DNA of 64,000 bases from Lancefieldella parvula_C (GCF_000758945.1 NZ_JRND01000021.1:44247-108246), one strand, 5' to 3'; counted from the stretch's first letter, positions 43,964 to 52,253 are shown. Program-made: numbers and translations. Notes: generated by a model from the letters alone, not told the origin.

Positions 43964-45244
43964 TTATTCACCGTTCCGGGTGGAAACCCTCTCGACGATG
44001 AGGCTGCTCAGGGACTTCGCGTTGTTTACCAAGGAACCCAGAACCAGTTTCTCGTCGTCGGAAATGGAGAGGTAGTCGGCGCCATGCAGACGACATGAGG
44101 ACACAAAGGACATGGACAGATCTTCACGAAGGGCATCGGTTTTTGTCCTGAGCGCTTCGATTGCTGCAGACGTCTCCCTAAGAGCCTCGGTGTTCCGCTT
44201 TACCGACAAGAGCTCCTCGTGCTTTTCCCTGGCGATCTTGTGTTGCTTTTTCACGAAGAGCGCGATGGAGGTCAGCAACGTGGCGCCCGCGACACCCCAT
44301 CCGATGGGGCCGGCCATTGCTAGGAAAGCACTGCCGGCGGCCATTCCGCCGCCTCCGGCAGCCAATGCGCCTCCGCCGAGCCAGGCCATTGCTGCGTTTG
44401 TTGCGGCAGCGCCTGACAGAGTAGAGATTGCGGCGCCCGTGGAGGCGGTGCCGAAAGTTGTGGCAACCCACATAGCGGCGGATGGGGCGATGCTGGCAAC
44501 GGCCATACCCGCCGCGACGCCGGCGCCGGCGCCGGCCGCCGATTTCCGTGCTGAGTTCAGCTCTTCGCGAGCGAAGGCCTCCGACTCCTTGAAGCTTCGC
44601 TTCTTGTGGGATACCTCCTTGATATCCTCCACGAACGACTTCGGCGTGTTCGCGATCGAGTTCACCAAGTCGGTAATGAGGTCCAGCAGGTCGATGCTTC
44701 TCAGCCTAGACTGGTAGAGCTCGATTCCTCCCGATTCCAGATCGGTGTAAGTTTGGTTGTAGTCGATGACGGCGAGCTCGTACTCATCCGGTTCTTTTGC
44801 CCTTGCATTCTCGACGCCTTGCTTGACCCCATCGGCGATTTTCCCTGCTTTACCTGCGACGGCGACGACGGTGCCTTGAGCACCGGCGGCCGCAGCGCTT
44901 GCGGCATTAACGGCTTCTTCAGCCACATCGCCGAGCATTTTCGCCATATGTTCCGGAGCTGGATTTTGGGATTGGACCGATGCGACAACGTTTTGCTCGT
45001 CGACAAATTCAGTGTTGTATTTGAAGCTCTTCGGCTCTGGGCCGTTCCCGATTGCATCTCCAATGCTCTGAACAGCACCCTTTGCCTTGCCTGCAATGTC
45101 CCCGATGGCCTGTCCCGTCTGATCGGCGGCGCCTTGAGCAGCATTCGATGCCTGCTCGGCAGCGCTTGCGATTCCTTTTCCTGCAGCGGCCGCAGTTTTC
45201 TGTGCCTCTTTTATTGGGTCGAAGCCTTTATCGAAGAAGCCCAT
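43964..45244 (-). CDS. Alanine/glycine-zipper membrane-associated protein
   Basis: 426 aa from ATG 45244 (GGTAGGGGCG upstream; the longer frame has no ribosome binding site). The first 130 residues are an Ala-rich amphipathic helix series (KTAAAAGKGIASAAEQASNA) recalling lipid-binding apolipoprotein-like repeats. The middle (170-250) is charged. Residues 265-365 form a long small-residue hydrophobic hairpin (AAGAGAGVAAGMAVASIAP; GGGALAAGGGGMAAGSAFLA), then a coiled coil (EALRETSAAIEALRTKTDALR). Such glycine-zipper hairpins occur in pore-forming or membrane-remodelling proteins. It is probably co-translated with the putative nuclease downstream and may deliver or sense at the membrane; no family name is assigned. 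Confidence 0.55.
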   Translation of the reverse strand: MGFFDKGFDPIKEAQKTAAAAGKGIASAAEQASNAAQGAADQTGQAIGDIAGKAKGAVQSIGDAIGNGPEPKSFKYNTEFVDEQNVVASVQSQNPAPEHMAKMLGDVAEEAVNAASAAAAGAQGTVVAVAGKAGKIADGVKQGVENARAKEPDEYELAVIDYNQTYTDLESGGIELYQSRLRSIDLLDLITDLVNSIANTPKSFVEDIKEVSHKKRSFKESEAFAREELNSARKSAAGAGAGVAAGMAVASIAPSAAMWVATTFGTASTGAAISTLSGAAATNAAMAWLGGGALAAGGGGMAAGSAFLAMAGPIGWGVAGATLLTSIALFVKKQHKIAREKHEELLSVKRNTEALRETSAAIEALRTKTDALREDLSMSFVSSCRLHGADYLSISDDEKLVLGSLVNNAKSLSSLIVERVSTRNGE

Positions 45245-45403
45245 CGCCCCTACCTTTCTCCATTTGCAATCTAAGGCCATTATCTCACCAATAGATTTGA
45301 TATCTACCAGCGTTTTAACCACCGATCATTATCTGCGCGAAAAACATTGTCGGTGTACATCGTTTTGGACACTAAATTCTGTTGTCAGCTGAGTATGTGA
45401 CGT

Positions 45404-45667
45404 AGACGACGATTCAGGAGTTGCTCGTCTGGTAGGTGCAGGTCACGAAGGCCCATGCCTGAGCGACGTCCGCCGGCTCTTCCAGGACATCCTCACGTCG
45501 AGCCTGGCGACGCTCGAGCGCAAGGACGCCGAGGCAGCCGAGGGGAGGGTCCTCAGCGCGGGTCTGGGCTGTTCGAGACGGACGACGAGTACTTCTTCCT
45601 CAAGATCATCGACGGGAGCAGGAAGAGGTACGTGCGGAACCCCAAATCACACAGGTTTTGTGACTGA
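45404..45667 (+). pseudogene. Frameshifted remnant upstream of the sucrose regulator
   Basis: A plus frame SDVRRLFQDILTSSLATLER (45460 onward) is followed, after a frame change near 45560, by RLFETDDEYFFLKIIDGSRK ending at a stop at 45665-45667. Both look like coding sequence of one protein; no start is visible and the family is not recognised. The rest of 45245-45741 shows only the LacI promoter. Confidence 0.35.
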
Positions 45668-45675
45668 CCTACAAT

Positions 45676-45706
45676 TTGACCGCACGAAAAAGCGGGGTAG
45701 TATACT
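45676..45706 (+). promoter_or_regulatory. Probable promoter of the LacI-family gene
   Basis: TTGACC (45676-45681) and TATACT (45701-45706) are 19 bases apart, 36 bases before the start codon; AGGAGG lies at 45729-45734. Confidence 0.5.
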
Positions 45707-45741
45707 GTAAGGATATGTGAAACAACAGGAGGAGCACCCGA

Positions 45742-46749
45742 ATGGCGCGCACGGACAAAACGCAGAACGCGGCGAAGCCCAGCATCAAGGAAGTTGCCGC
45801 CGTGGCAGGGGTTTCGCCCACCACCGTGTCACGCGTGCTCAACAACCGCGGCTACATCAGCCAGCAAACGCGCGACAACGTCCACCGTGCTATGGAGCAG
45901 ATCGGCTACACACCCAACGACGTCGCCCGCGCTATGCTCAACGGCCGTCTCAACCTCATCGGCGTTATCGTTCCCTTTGTGAGCAACCCCTTCCACGGGC
46001 AGCTTGTCCAGGTCGTTGAGCGTACCTTGGCCGACAACGGCTTCAAGCTGATGCTCTGTAACAGCGGCAACCGCCCCGACCTCGAGCGCAGTTACGTCGA
46101 CATGCTGCGCCGCAATATGGTCGACGGCATTATCGTGAGTTCCCTCAACCCCGAGATCCGTGAGTACATGGGCCCTGGCATGGCGCTCGTGGGCATCGAC
46201 TGCGACCTCGGCAAAGACGCCGTGCAGATCGCCAGCAACAACGCGCGTATCGGCGAGCTCGCCACGCGCCGTCTGCTCGATGATGGCTGTCGCCGTATCC
46301 TATGCATCCGCAGCAACAGCCGCATGCGCATGCCCGGCAACAAGCGCGCCGACGCATACCTGCAGGTCATGCTCGAAGCAGAGCTTGATCCGCTCGTCTG
46401 CGAGATTGAATTCGTCAAGTCGACGGAGGAGAAAGCCGCAGCCGTTGCCGCCGTACTCGACGAGCATCCCGGCATCGACGGTATCTTTGCGGGTGACGAC
46501 TCCATGGCGGCAATCTGCCTGGGCGTCCTCCATACGCGTGGTGTTCGCGTTCCAGAGGACATCCGTGTGGTGGGTGTTGATGGCGCGCGCCAGACCCTCA
46601 CCTTTTTGCCTGAGCTCACCACAGTCTGCCAGCCCATCGACCTCATCGCTCAGACGGCTGCCACGGCCATGATCGACCTCATCGACGGCAAGCGCAGCGA
46701 GGATCGTCTCGACCTGCCCGTCACGCTCCGCGAAGGCACCACCGCCTAA
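45742..46749 (+). CDS. LacI-family transcriptional repressor (sucrose/fructan operon)
   Basis: 335 aa. The N-terminal helix-turn-helix IKEVAAVAGVSPTTVSRVLNN (residues 14-34) and hinge precede a periplasmic-binding-like sensor domain (LIGVIVPFVSNPFHGQL; DGIFAGDDSMAAICLGVL; VVGVDGARQTLTFLPEL). It lies directly upstream of two GH32 genes and a sucrose-type PTS, so it most likely represses them until sucrose-6-phosphate or a fructoside binds. Probable operators are the repeated TATGTCATACGTTT sites at 46877 and 46912. Start chosen by AGGAGG. Confidence 0.9.
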   Translation: MARTDKTQNAAKPSIKEVAAVAGVSPTTVSRVLNNRGYISQQTRDNVHRAMEQIGYTPNDVARAMLNGRLNLIGVIVPFVSNPFHGQLVQVVERTLADNGFKLMLCNSGNRPDLERSYVDMLRRNMVDGIIVSSLNPEIREYMGPGMALVGIDCDLGKDAVQIASNNARIGELATRRLLDDGCRRILCIRSNSRMRMPGNKRADAYLQVMLEAELDPLVCEIEFVKSTEEKAAAVAAVLDEHPGIDGIFAGDDSMAAICLGVLHTRGVRVPEDIRVVGVDGARQTLTFLPELTTVCQPIDLIAQTAATAMIDLIDGKRSEDRLDLPVTLREGTTA

Positions 46750-46876
46750 ACCTCGCTCAAACGCAGGCACCACCCTGCAACTCGCACTCCCAAACCCTAC
46801 TCAAACGCAGGACCCTTCCCATTTCTCACCTTTTTCTCACATACAATCTACCTGCACTTTTTACCGTTCACCGAAA

Positions 46877-46948
46877 TATGTCATACGTTTGCATAAATCC
46901 TCTTGCGTTTGTATGTCATACGTTTAATATATGAAAACGATTGACATA
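46877..46948 (+). promoter_or_regulatory. Promoter of the GH32-PTS operon with three operator-like sites
   Basis: The 14-mer TATGTCATACGTTT occurs exactly at 46877-46890 and 46912-46925. A third, inverted copy with two mismatches (AAACGATTGACATA) is at 46935-46948. The middle copy lies in the spacer of a promoter TTGCGT (46903-46908), 16 bases, TAATAT (46925-46930). Sites of this spacing suit a LacI-family tetramer that loops DNA. The 46750-46876 spacer holds nothing else. Confidence 0.6.
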
Positions 46949-46973
46949 CTCAACATGGTGAGGAGACCCAACT

Positions 46974-48365
46974 ATGTACAAGCTCTACTACCAGCCTGAA
47001 GGCGTCTGGGTGGGCGACATCATGCCCTACGCAGAGGACGGCACCTTCTACCTGTATCACCAGCGCGATACGCGCAAAGGTGGCGTCGTGATGGGTGAAC
47101 CGTTTGGCTGGGCCCTGGCTACCACCAGTGACTTTGCCACGTACGAGGACTTTGGCGAGAGCCTCGTCCGCGGCACCGACGATGAGGTCGACCAGTACGT
47201 TTACGCTGGCACGGTCTTCAAGATCGGCGAGACCTACCACGCGCTTTACACCGGCTGCAACCGCGACAAGGTTTACGCTGGCACCGGCCAGCAGGTGCTC
47301 TTGCACGCCACAAGCACCGATGCCGTGCACTGGGAGAAGAACATCACCGAAACGCTCCTTCCCCCGCAGGAGGGCTACGACGTCCGCAACTGGCGCGACC
47401 CCTACGTCCTCTGGGACGAGGATGCCGAGGAATACATGCTGATCCTGGGTTCGCGCATCGGGCAGGACAAGGCATGCCAAACCGGGCGCATCGTAAAGTT
47501 CACCTCCAAGGACCTCGAAACTTGGGAGTTCCAGGGCGACTGGTGGGCACCTAACCTCTACACCATGTTTGAAATGCCCGACCTCTTCAAGATGGGTGAC
47601 TGGTGGTACCTGGTGTTCTCTGAGTACAGCGATGGCAACAAGACCCGCTACCGCATGTCCAAGAGCATTAACGGCCCGTGGATTACCCCGGTCGACGATG
47701 CCTTTGACGGCCGCGCGTACTATGCTGCCCGCACCGCCTTCGACGGCGAGCGTCGTGTACTCTTTGGCTGGGTCCCCACGCGCTCGGAGGCAAACGACGG
47801 CGCACCTTACCTGTGGGCCGGCACCTTCATGCCACTTGAGATTGTCCAGCGCGAGGACGGCACCCTGGGTACCAAGGTCCCCGACAGTCTGCGCGCTGCG
47901 TTTGGCGAGGGCGAGAAGCTCGAGCCCTTCGAACTCACCGGCACCTCCGCCAAAGAGGAGCACGTCTTTTCTGCCAACCCGGGATCCGAGACCTACTGCC
48001 TCGAGACCTCTTTCACCTTTACCCCAGGTACCGGCGGCTTCTCCATCAAGTTGCATGAGAACGCCGAAACTGGCGTTGCCTTTGAGTACCGCGTCGACTT
48101 GGGTCAGAAGCGCATGGAGTTCCACAAGAGCCCCGAATACCCGTGGTTCCAGACCATGAACATCGGGCTTGAGCGCCCCATCGACCTCACCGCCGGCGAA
48201 ACCGTCAATGTCCGTCTCATCGTCGACGACGACATCGCCACAATCTTCGTCAACGACGTCGCCCTCAACGCCCGCTTCTATGACAAGCCTGGCGACGGCA
48301 TCGCCATCACCGTCACCGACGGCACCATTGCGTCTGTCAGCGCGCCTATCCTGGCCGTGCTGTAG
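46974..48365 (+). CDS. Glycoside hydrolase family 32 protein with a variant active-site motif
   Basis: 463 aa five-bladed propeller plus C-terminal beta-sandwich (from about residue 330). Nucleophile candidate Asp15 sits in VWVGDIMPY instead of the usual WMNDPNG. The transition-state Asp142 (NWRDPYV) and acid/base Glu200 (EMPDLF) are in place. GH32 enzymes cleave terminal fructose from sucrose, sucrose-6-phosphate or fructans. The changed first motif suggests a different subsite preference from the canonical paralog at 49945. There is no signal peptide, so the substrate is intracellular. First gene of the operon, 29 nt before the PTS gene. Confidence 0.88.
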   Translation: MYKLYYQPEGVWVGDIMPYAEDGTFYLYHQRDTRKGGVVMGEPFGWALATTSDFATYEDFGESLVRGTDDEVDQYVYAGTVFKIGETYHALYTGCNRDKVYAGTGQQVLLHATSTDAVHWEKNITETLLPPQEGYDVRNWRDPYVLWDEDAEEYMLILGSRIGQDKACQTGRIVKFTSKDLETWEFQGDWWAPNLYTMFEMPDLFKMGDWWYLVFSEYSDGNKTRYRMSKSINGPWITPVDDAFDGRAYYAARTAFDGERRVLFGWVPTRSEANDGAPYLWAGTFMPLEIVQREDGTLGTKVPDSLRAAFGEGEKLEPFELTGTSAKEEHVFSANPGSETYCLETSFTFTPGTGGFSIKLHENAETGVAFEYRVDLGQKRMEFHKSPEYPWFQTMNIGLERPIDLTAGETVNVRLIVDDDIATIFVNDVALNARFYDKPGDGIAITVTDGTIASVSAPILAVL

Positions 48366-48394
48366 TACAAATAAGTCCAGACAAGGGAGGAAGC

Positions 48395-49846
48395 ATGGAC
48401 TACACGAACATATCCAAAGAGGTGCTCGCCAACATCGGCGGCATCGACAACCTCGAGGGCGCCACGCACTGCGTGACACGCCTGCGTCTCGTGCTCAAGG
48501 ACACGAGCGCCTACAACCAGGCGGAGCTCGAGAAAATCGACGGCGTCAAGGGCGTGCTGTTCAACAGCGGCCAGCTCATGATCATCTTTGGCACGGGCAC
48601 CGTCAACAAGGTCTACGACGCGTTCATGGAGCTCACCGGCACCAAGGAGATCAGCGCCTCCGAGGTCAAGGCCAACGAAGCTGACAAGAAGGGCAAGTTC
48701 TTCGCGGTGCTGAGGGTGTTCTCCGACATCTTCATCCCCATCATCCCCGCCTTCGTGGGCGCCGCCATCATCATCGGCCTCAAGTCGCTGCTCACCGCCA
48801 AGGGTCTCTTTGGCATGGAGGGCAGCCTCGCCGAGAGCAACGAGTTTCTCGCGAGCATCGCCAGCTTCTTTGCGATCATCGCGACCACTTTCGATTTCCT
48901 GCCCATCCTGGTGATGTACAGCGCGGTCAAGCGCTTTGGCGGCAACCCCATCCTGGGCATCCTCGTGGGTATCGTCATGGTGCACCCCAGCCTCGTGAAC
49001 CGCAACGCCTACGTGCTCGATCCCACGGGTGCCGCGAACTGGAACTTCTTTGGACTCATGATTCCGCAGGTCGCCTTCCAGGGCGGCGTGTTCCCGGCTA
49101 TCCTTACCGCTTGGTTCATGGCTAAGGTCGAAAAGCTTGCTCAGAAGTACATTCCCGAGGTCGTCTCCTTTGTATTCGTCCCTACGGTCACACTGCTCGC
49201 CGCCAACATCGCCCTGTTCACGGTCTTCGGCCCCGTTGGTAACCTTATTGGCGACGTCCTCGCCGGCGTCATCGACGTGCTTTACAACCGCATGGGCGTC
49301 TTTGGCGCGTTCATCTTCGCGGCCTTCCTGCAGCCACTCGTTGTGACTGGCACGCATCAGTTCATCCAGGGCATCGAGGCCAACCTCGTCGCCACCACCG
49401 GCTTCAATTACATCCAGGCCATCTGGTCCGTCTCCATCATCGCCCAGGGCGGTGGTGCCATCGGCATGTACCTGCTGCACCGCAAGCACTCCCGCGAGCG
49501 CAACATCTGCATGTCAAGCTTCATCCCCACTCTCGTGGGAATCTCCGAGCCGGCCATCTTCGCTGCGAACATGCGCTACTCGATCATCCCGTTTGTCTGT
49601 GCTTGCATCGGCGCGGGCTGCGGTGGCGCCTTCGTTAAGCTTATGGAGGTGCGTGCCATTGGCCAGGGCCTGACTGGCGTGCTCGGCCTGCTCATCGTCA
49701 CGCCCGAAACCCTCGTGTGGTACGTGGTCGGCAATCTGATTGCCTTTGTGGTTCCTATTGCGCTGATCTTCGCGTATAACAAGGCCAAGGGCGTCCCCAC
49801 CACCGACGACGGCAACAGCGCGCCGGGCTTCCAGGTCTCGCTGTAA
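48395..49846 (+). CDS. PTS sucrose-family EIIBC permease
   Basis: 483 aa. The N-terminal EIIB domain carries the phospho-cysteine Cys26 (GATHCVTRLRLVL). The EIIC domain has about ten membrane helices and the GISEPAIFAANMRY loop. No EIIA domain is fused, so a glucose-type EIIA must come from elsewhere, as is usual for sucrose systems. It imports and phosphorylates sucrose (or a related disaccharide such as trehalose) for the flanking GH32 enzymes. Translation signal AGGGAGGAAGC. Confidence 0.9.
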   Translation: MDYTNISKEVLANIGGIDNLEGATHCVTRLRLVLKDTSAYNQAELEKIDGVKGVLFNSGQLMIIFGTGTVNKVYDAFMELTGTKEISASEVKANEADKKGKFFAVLRVFSDIFIPIIPAFVGAAIIIGLKSLLTAKGLFGMEGSLAESNEFLASIASFFAIIATTFDFLPILVMYSAVKRFGGNPILGILVGIVMVHPSLVNRNAYVLDPTGAANWNFFGLMIPQVAFQGGVFPAILTAWFMAKVEKLAQKYIPEVVSFVFVPTVTLLAANIALFTVFGPVGNLIGDVLAGVIDVLYNRMGVFGAFIFAAFLQPLVVTGTHQFIQGIEANLVATTGFNYIQAIWSVSIIAQGGGAIGMYLLHRKHSRERNICMSSFIPTLVGISEPAIFAANMRYSIIPFVCACIGAGCGGAFVKLMEVRAIGQGLTGVLGLLIVTPETLVWYVVGNLIAFVVPIALIFAYNKAKGVPTTDDGNSAPGFQVSL

Positions 49847-49863
49847 TCACGAACTAGGCTGTT

Positions 49864-49915
49864 CCCGGGTGGGGTGCGAAGGATGGTATAACGCCGTTTT
49901 CGCGCCCTACCCGGG
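49864..49915 (+). promoter_or_regulatory. Large hairpin between EIIBC and the second GH32 gene
   Basis: Bases 49864-49880 pair with 49899-49915 (17 bp including two G-T pairs; outer CCCGGGT/ACCCGGG) around an 18-base loop. There is no immediate T run (ATGGCTCTTTT follows). It may be a partial terminator or mRNA stabiliser that sets the ratio of permease to hydrolase. Confidence 0.6.
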
Positions 49916-49944
49916 ATGGCTCTTTTGCAAGGAAGGCTCTTTTT

Positions 49945-51447
49945 ATGAACACCTTCTCCACCCAGATTGACCGTGCAGCATACGAGGCCTGGCGCGAGAA
50001 CAGCGCCGAGGAGCGTGCGCGCGTCGCCGCCGACCCCGACCGCCTGGCGTTTCACATCCAGCCCGAGGTCGGCTGGCTCAACGACCCCAACGGCCTTGTG
50101 CAGGTCAACGGCATTTATCACATATACCATCAGTACAATCCCTTTGACGCGGCACGCGGCGGGGCCACCATGTGGAATCACCTGTCTACGCAGGACTTCG
50201 TGCACTACCGCGATCACAGTCCGGCGCTTTTCCCCGACGCTGCGGTTGACGCGAGCGGCGCGTACTCGGGCTCGGCTTTTGTGGAGCGTGAGAGTTGTGC
50301 GGGCGGTGCTCGCGAAAGCGCTGAGAGCGGTCGCATCCATTACTTCTATACCGGAAACGTCAAGCACACCGACCGCGACGACTATGATTACGTGCTCACA
50401 GGACGCGAGGCCAACCAAATTCATCTGGTGACCAATGACCCTTGTGAGCTGGGCGAGAAGCGCGTTTTGCTAACAAACGCCGACTACCCGGCAGACATCA
50501 GCTGCCATGTGCGCGATCCCAAGGTCCTGAAGCACGACGGCACTTACTACATGGTGCTAGGTGCTCGCACGCGCGACGACATCGGCTGTGTGCTGGTCTA
50601 TACCTCGCGTGACCTTGATCACTGGACCTATACCACGCGCATCACGCTGCCTGAGCGCTTTGGTTACATGTGGGAATGCCCCGATCTATTCTTCCTTGAC
50701 GGCGAACTTGTGCTGGTGTGCTGTCCGCAGGGCGTGCCCGCCGAGGGGTTCGATTACCAGAACGCGCACCAGTGTGTGTTCTTCCGCGTGCAGGCAGATT
50801 TTTCCAAGTCGAGCTTTGAGCTGGTGGACGATGGCCGGCCGCGCATGCTCGACCACGGCTTTGACTTCTATGCCCCGCAGTCCTTTGAGGACGAGCAGGG
50901 GCGTCGTATTGCGTTTGGTTGGGTTGGCTTACCCGACCCCGACTACGACAACCCCACGGTTCCTCGCGGATGGCAGGGCGCGCTTACCGTGCCGCGCGAG
51001 CTGCACCTGCGCGACGACAAGCTCGTGCAGCTGCCCGTTGCCGAGATGGAGGACCTGCGCGGCGACGCGCACGAGCTCGCATGCGGCGAACAGATGGATG
51101 AGCCCGGCCGCGTGTTCGAGTTGCTCGTATCGTGCGGCGGTGCGAAGGAGCTCAAGCTCAATTTGCGTGCCGGTGTGAAACTGACCTGGCTCGATGGCAC
51201 GCTGACGTTCGACATGGTCGGAGACGGCCATGGTCGCACCGTTCGCAGCGCGGCCCTCGATCGCTTGGACGATCTGCGCATTCTTTCGGACACATCCGTG
51301 CTCGAGATCTTCGCCAACGGCGGCGAGACGGTATTTACCGCCCGCACGTACTCGGACGCCGCGTCCGCTCTTTCCTGCGAAAGTGACGTGCCTGCTGAGG
51401 TCACGTACTACCAGCTCGCGCCCATCTCCATGGACCGCAACAACTAG
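49945..51447 (+). CDS. Sucrose-6-phosphate hydrolase, GH32
   Basis: 500 aa with all canonical GH32 motifs: WLNDPNG (nucleophile Asp47), HVRDPKV (Asp191) and WECPDLF (acid/base Glu244), then a C-terminal beta-sandwich. It splits sucrose-6-phosphate from the EIIBC into glucose-6-phosphate and fructose in the cytosol. AAGGAAGG precedes the start. Last gene of the operon, closed by the terminator at 51477. Confidence 0.93.
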   Translation: MNTFSTQIDRAAYEAWRENSAEERARVAADPDRLAFHIQPEVGWLNDPNGLVQVNGIYHIYHQYNPFDAARGGATMWNHLSTQDFVHYRDHSPALFPDAAVDASGAYSGSAFVERESCAGGARESAESGRIHYFYTGNVKHTDRDDYDYVLTGREANQIHLVTNDPCELGEKRVLLTNADYPADISCHVRDPKVLKHDGTYYMVLGARTRDDIGCVLVYTSRDLDHWTYTTRITLPERFGYMWECPDLFFLDGELVLVCCPQGVPAEGFDYQNAHQCVFFRVQADFSKSSFELVDDGRPRMLDHGFDFYAPQSFEDEQGRRIAFGWVGLPDPDYDNPTVPRGWQGALTVPRELHLRDDKLVQLPVAEMEDLRGDAHELACGEQMDEPGRVFELLVSCGGAKELKLNLRAGVKLTWLDGTLTFDMVGDGHGRTVRSAALDRLDDLRILSDTSVLEIFANGGETVFTARTYSDAASALSCESDVPAEVTYYQLAPISMDRNN

Positions 51448-51476
51448 CTCGTCCAATCCACCAGCCCATCATCATC

Positions 51477-51508
51477 GAAAAGGGACGGAATCACTTCCGT
51501 CCCTTTTC
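51477..51508 (+). terminator. Terminator of the sucrose operon
   Basis: GAAAAGGGACGGAA (51477-51490) pairs perfectly with TTCCGTCCCTTTTC (51495-51508) around TCAC; 14-bp stem with a U-rich 3' arm. Confidence 0.88.
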
Positions 51509-51718
51509 ACTCTTATCGCTCTTACGCATCCCATCTGTCCTGCGGAAATGCAAGACGACAAAGCCGCTAGCTACGATCCACTTCGCTAGATAGGTGCTAA
51601 AGAGGAAGACCACCCGTTTTGGCATCCATTTCGGGCTGTTCCGAGCCTCAAAACCAAGCCGTTTTTCTCCCCGGAAAAAATGAAACTTCGGGCTTGTGGT
51701 TTCGAAATAGTTGCGAAT

Positions 51719-51854
51719 TTGTCTCAGGATTTGTCCCAATCACCTACGCGAAGACGCGAGGAGGGATTCGGCGGCAAAGCAGTCGAAGCTGACGACCAAA
51801 CTAGGACCAACTTGAATGACGCCACGGCAAACGAGCGCGAAAGAGTGGGAATAA
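51719..51854 (+). other. Right end of island 2 with third guaA-end junction
   Basis: GAGTGGGAATAA (51843-51854), preceded by AAA, re-creates a guaA terminus (Lys-Glu-Trp-Glu-stop). Inward, TTGTCTC and TTGTCCC (51719-51725, 51731-51737) and TGACGCCACGGCAAA (51817-51831) match the order and spacing seen before 30337. CGAGCCTC is also shared (51645 region and 30130 region). DNA changes to AT-rich backbone immediately to the right. Confidence 0.7.
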
Positions 51855-51891
51855 GATCCAGCGGAGATTCTTTTTAGTTCCAGTTTGAATT

Positions 51892-51922
51892 AACTCCTCG
51901 GTCACGTTGCGAGGAGTTTTTT
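51892..51922 (+). terminator. Terminator after the third guaA end
   Basis: AACTCCTCG (51892-51900) pairs with CGAGGAGTT (51910-51918), followed by T6. By position this may be the original guaA terminator of the chromosome, displaced by the islands. Confidence 0.85.
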
Positions 51923-51934
51923 ATTAGTAAATAG

Positions 51935-51963
51935 TTGCGGATGATATCACGTTATCGTGATAT
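51935..51963 (+). promoter_or_regulatory. Promoter and palindromic operator of the DUF4160-DUF2442 pair
   Basis: ATATCACG-TTAT-CGTGATAT (51944-51963) is a perfect 8-bp palindrome. It fills the spacer and -10 of a promoter TTGCGG (51935-51940), 17 bases, TGATAT (51958-51963), 24 bases before the start codon. Confidence 0.55.
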
Positions 51964-51986
51964 ATTTATTAAAAGAAAGGATATAT

Positions 51987-52241
51987 ATGCCTACACTTGC
52001 ACGGTTTTACGGGATAGTTATACGTATGTATTTCTTGGGTTCAGAGCACAATTCACCGCATATACATGCAATTTACGGTGAGGATACTGCAGCCTTTGAT
52101 ATTAATTCGGGCGAGGAGATTGATGGGAGTCTGCCGCTTCGTGCTGCTGGTATGGTGCGCGAGTGGATAGAGATTCATCAAACTGAGCTTATGGTTATGT
52201 GGGAGACGCAAGAATTTAAGAAGATCGAGCCACTCGTCTAA
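51987..52241 (+). CDS. DUF4160 domain protein
   Basis: 84 aa: MPTLARFYGIVIRMYF, then HNSPHIHAIYGEDTAAFD and the WIEIHQTELMVMWE block of DUF4160. These small proteins are nearly always encoded beside a DUF2442 protein, as here (12 nt gap), and the pair is thought to be a toxin-antitoxin-like or regulatory unit; no activity has been settled. ATG 51987 follows AAAGAAAGG. Confidence 0.85.
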   Translation: MPTLARFYGIVIRMYFLGSEHNSPHIHAIYGEDTAAFDINSGEEIDGSLPLRAAGMVREWIEIHQTELMVMWETQEFKKIEPLV

Positions 52242-52253
52242 AGGAGGCAGATT

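Noticed and set aside
46941..46946. TTGACA taken as the -35 box of the GH32 operon
   Set aside because: It is only 28 bases before the start codon and leaves no room for -10 and leader; it fits better as part of the inverted operator copy.
46950..49489. Minus-strand frames of 509 and 403 codons opposite the GH32 and EIIBC genes
   Set aside because: Antisense shadows of genes with complete catalytic motifs on the plus strand.
25801..51854. Search for an integrase, relaxase or plasmid replication gene in the islands
   Set aside because: None of the supported genes carries tyrosine- or serine-recombinase, relaxase or Rep motifs; the mobility call rests on the repeated ends only.
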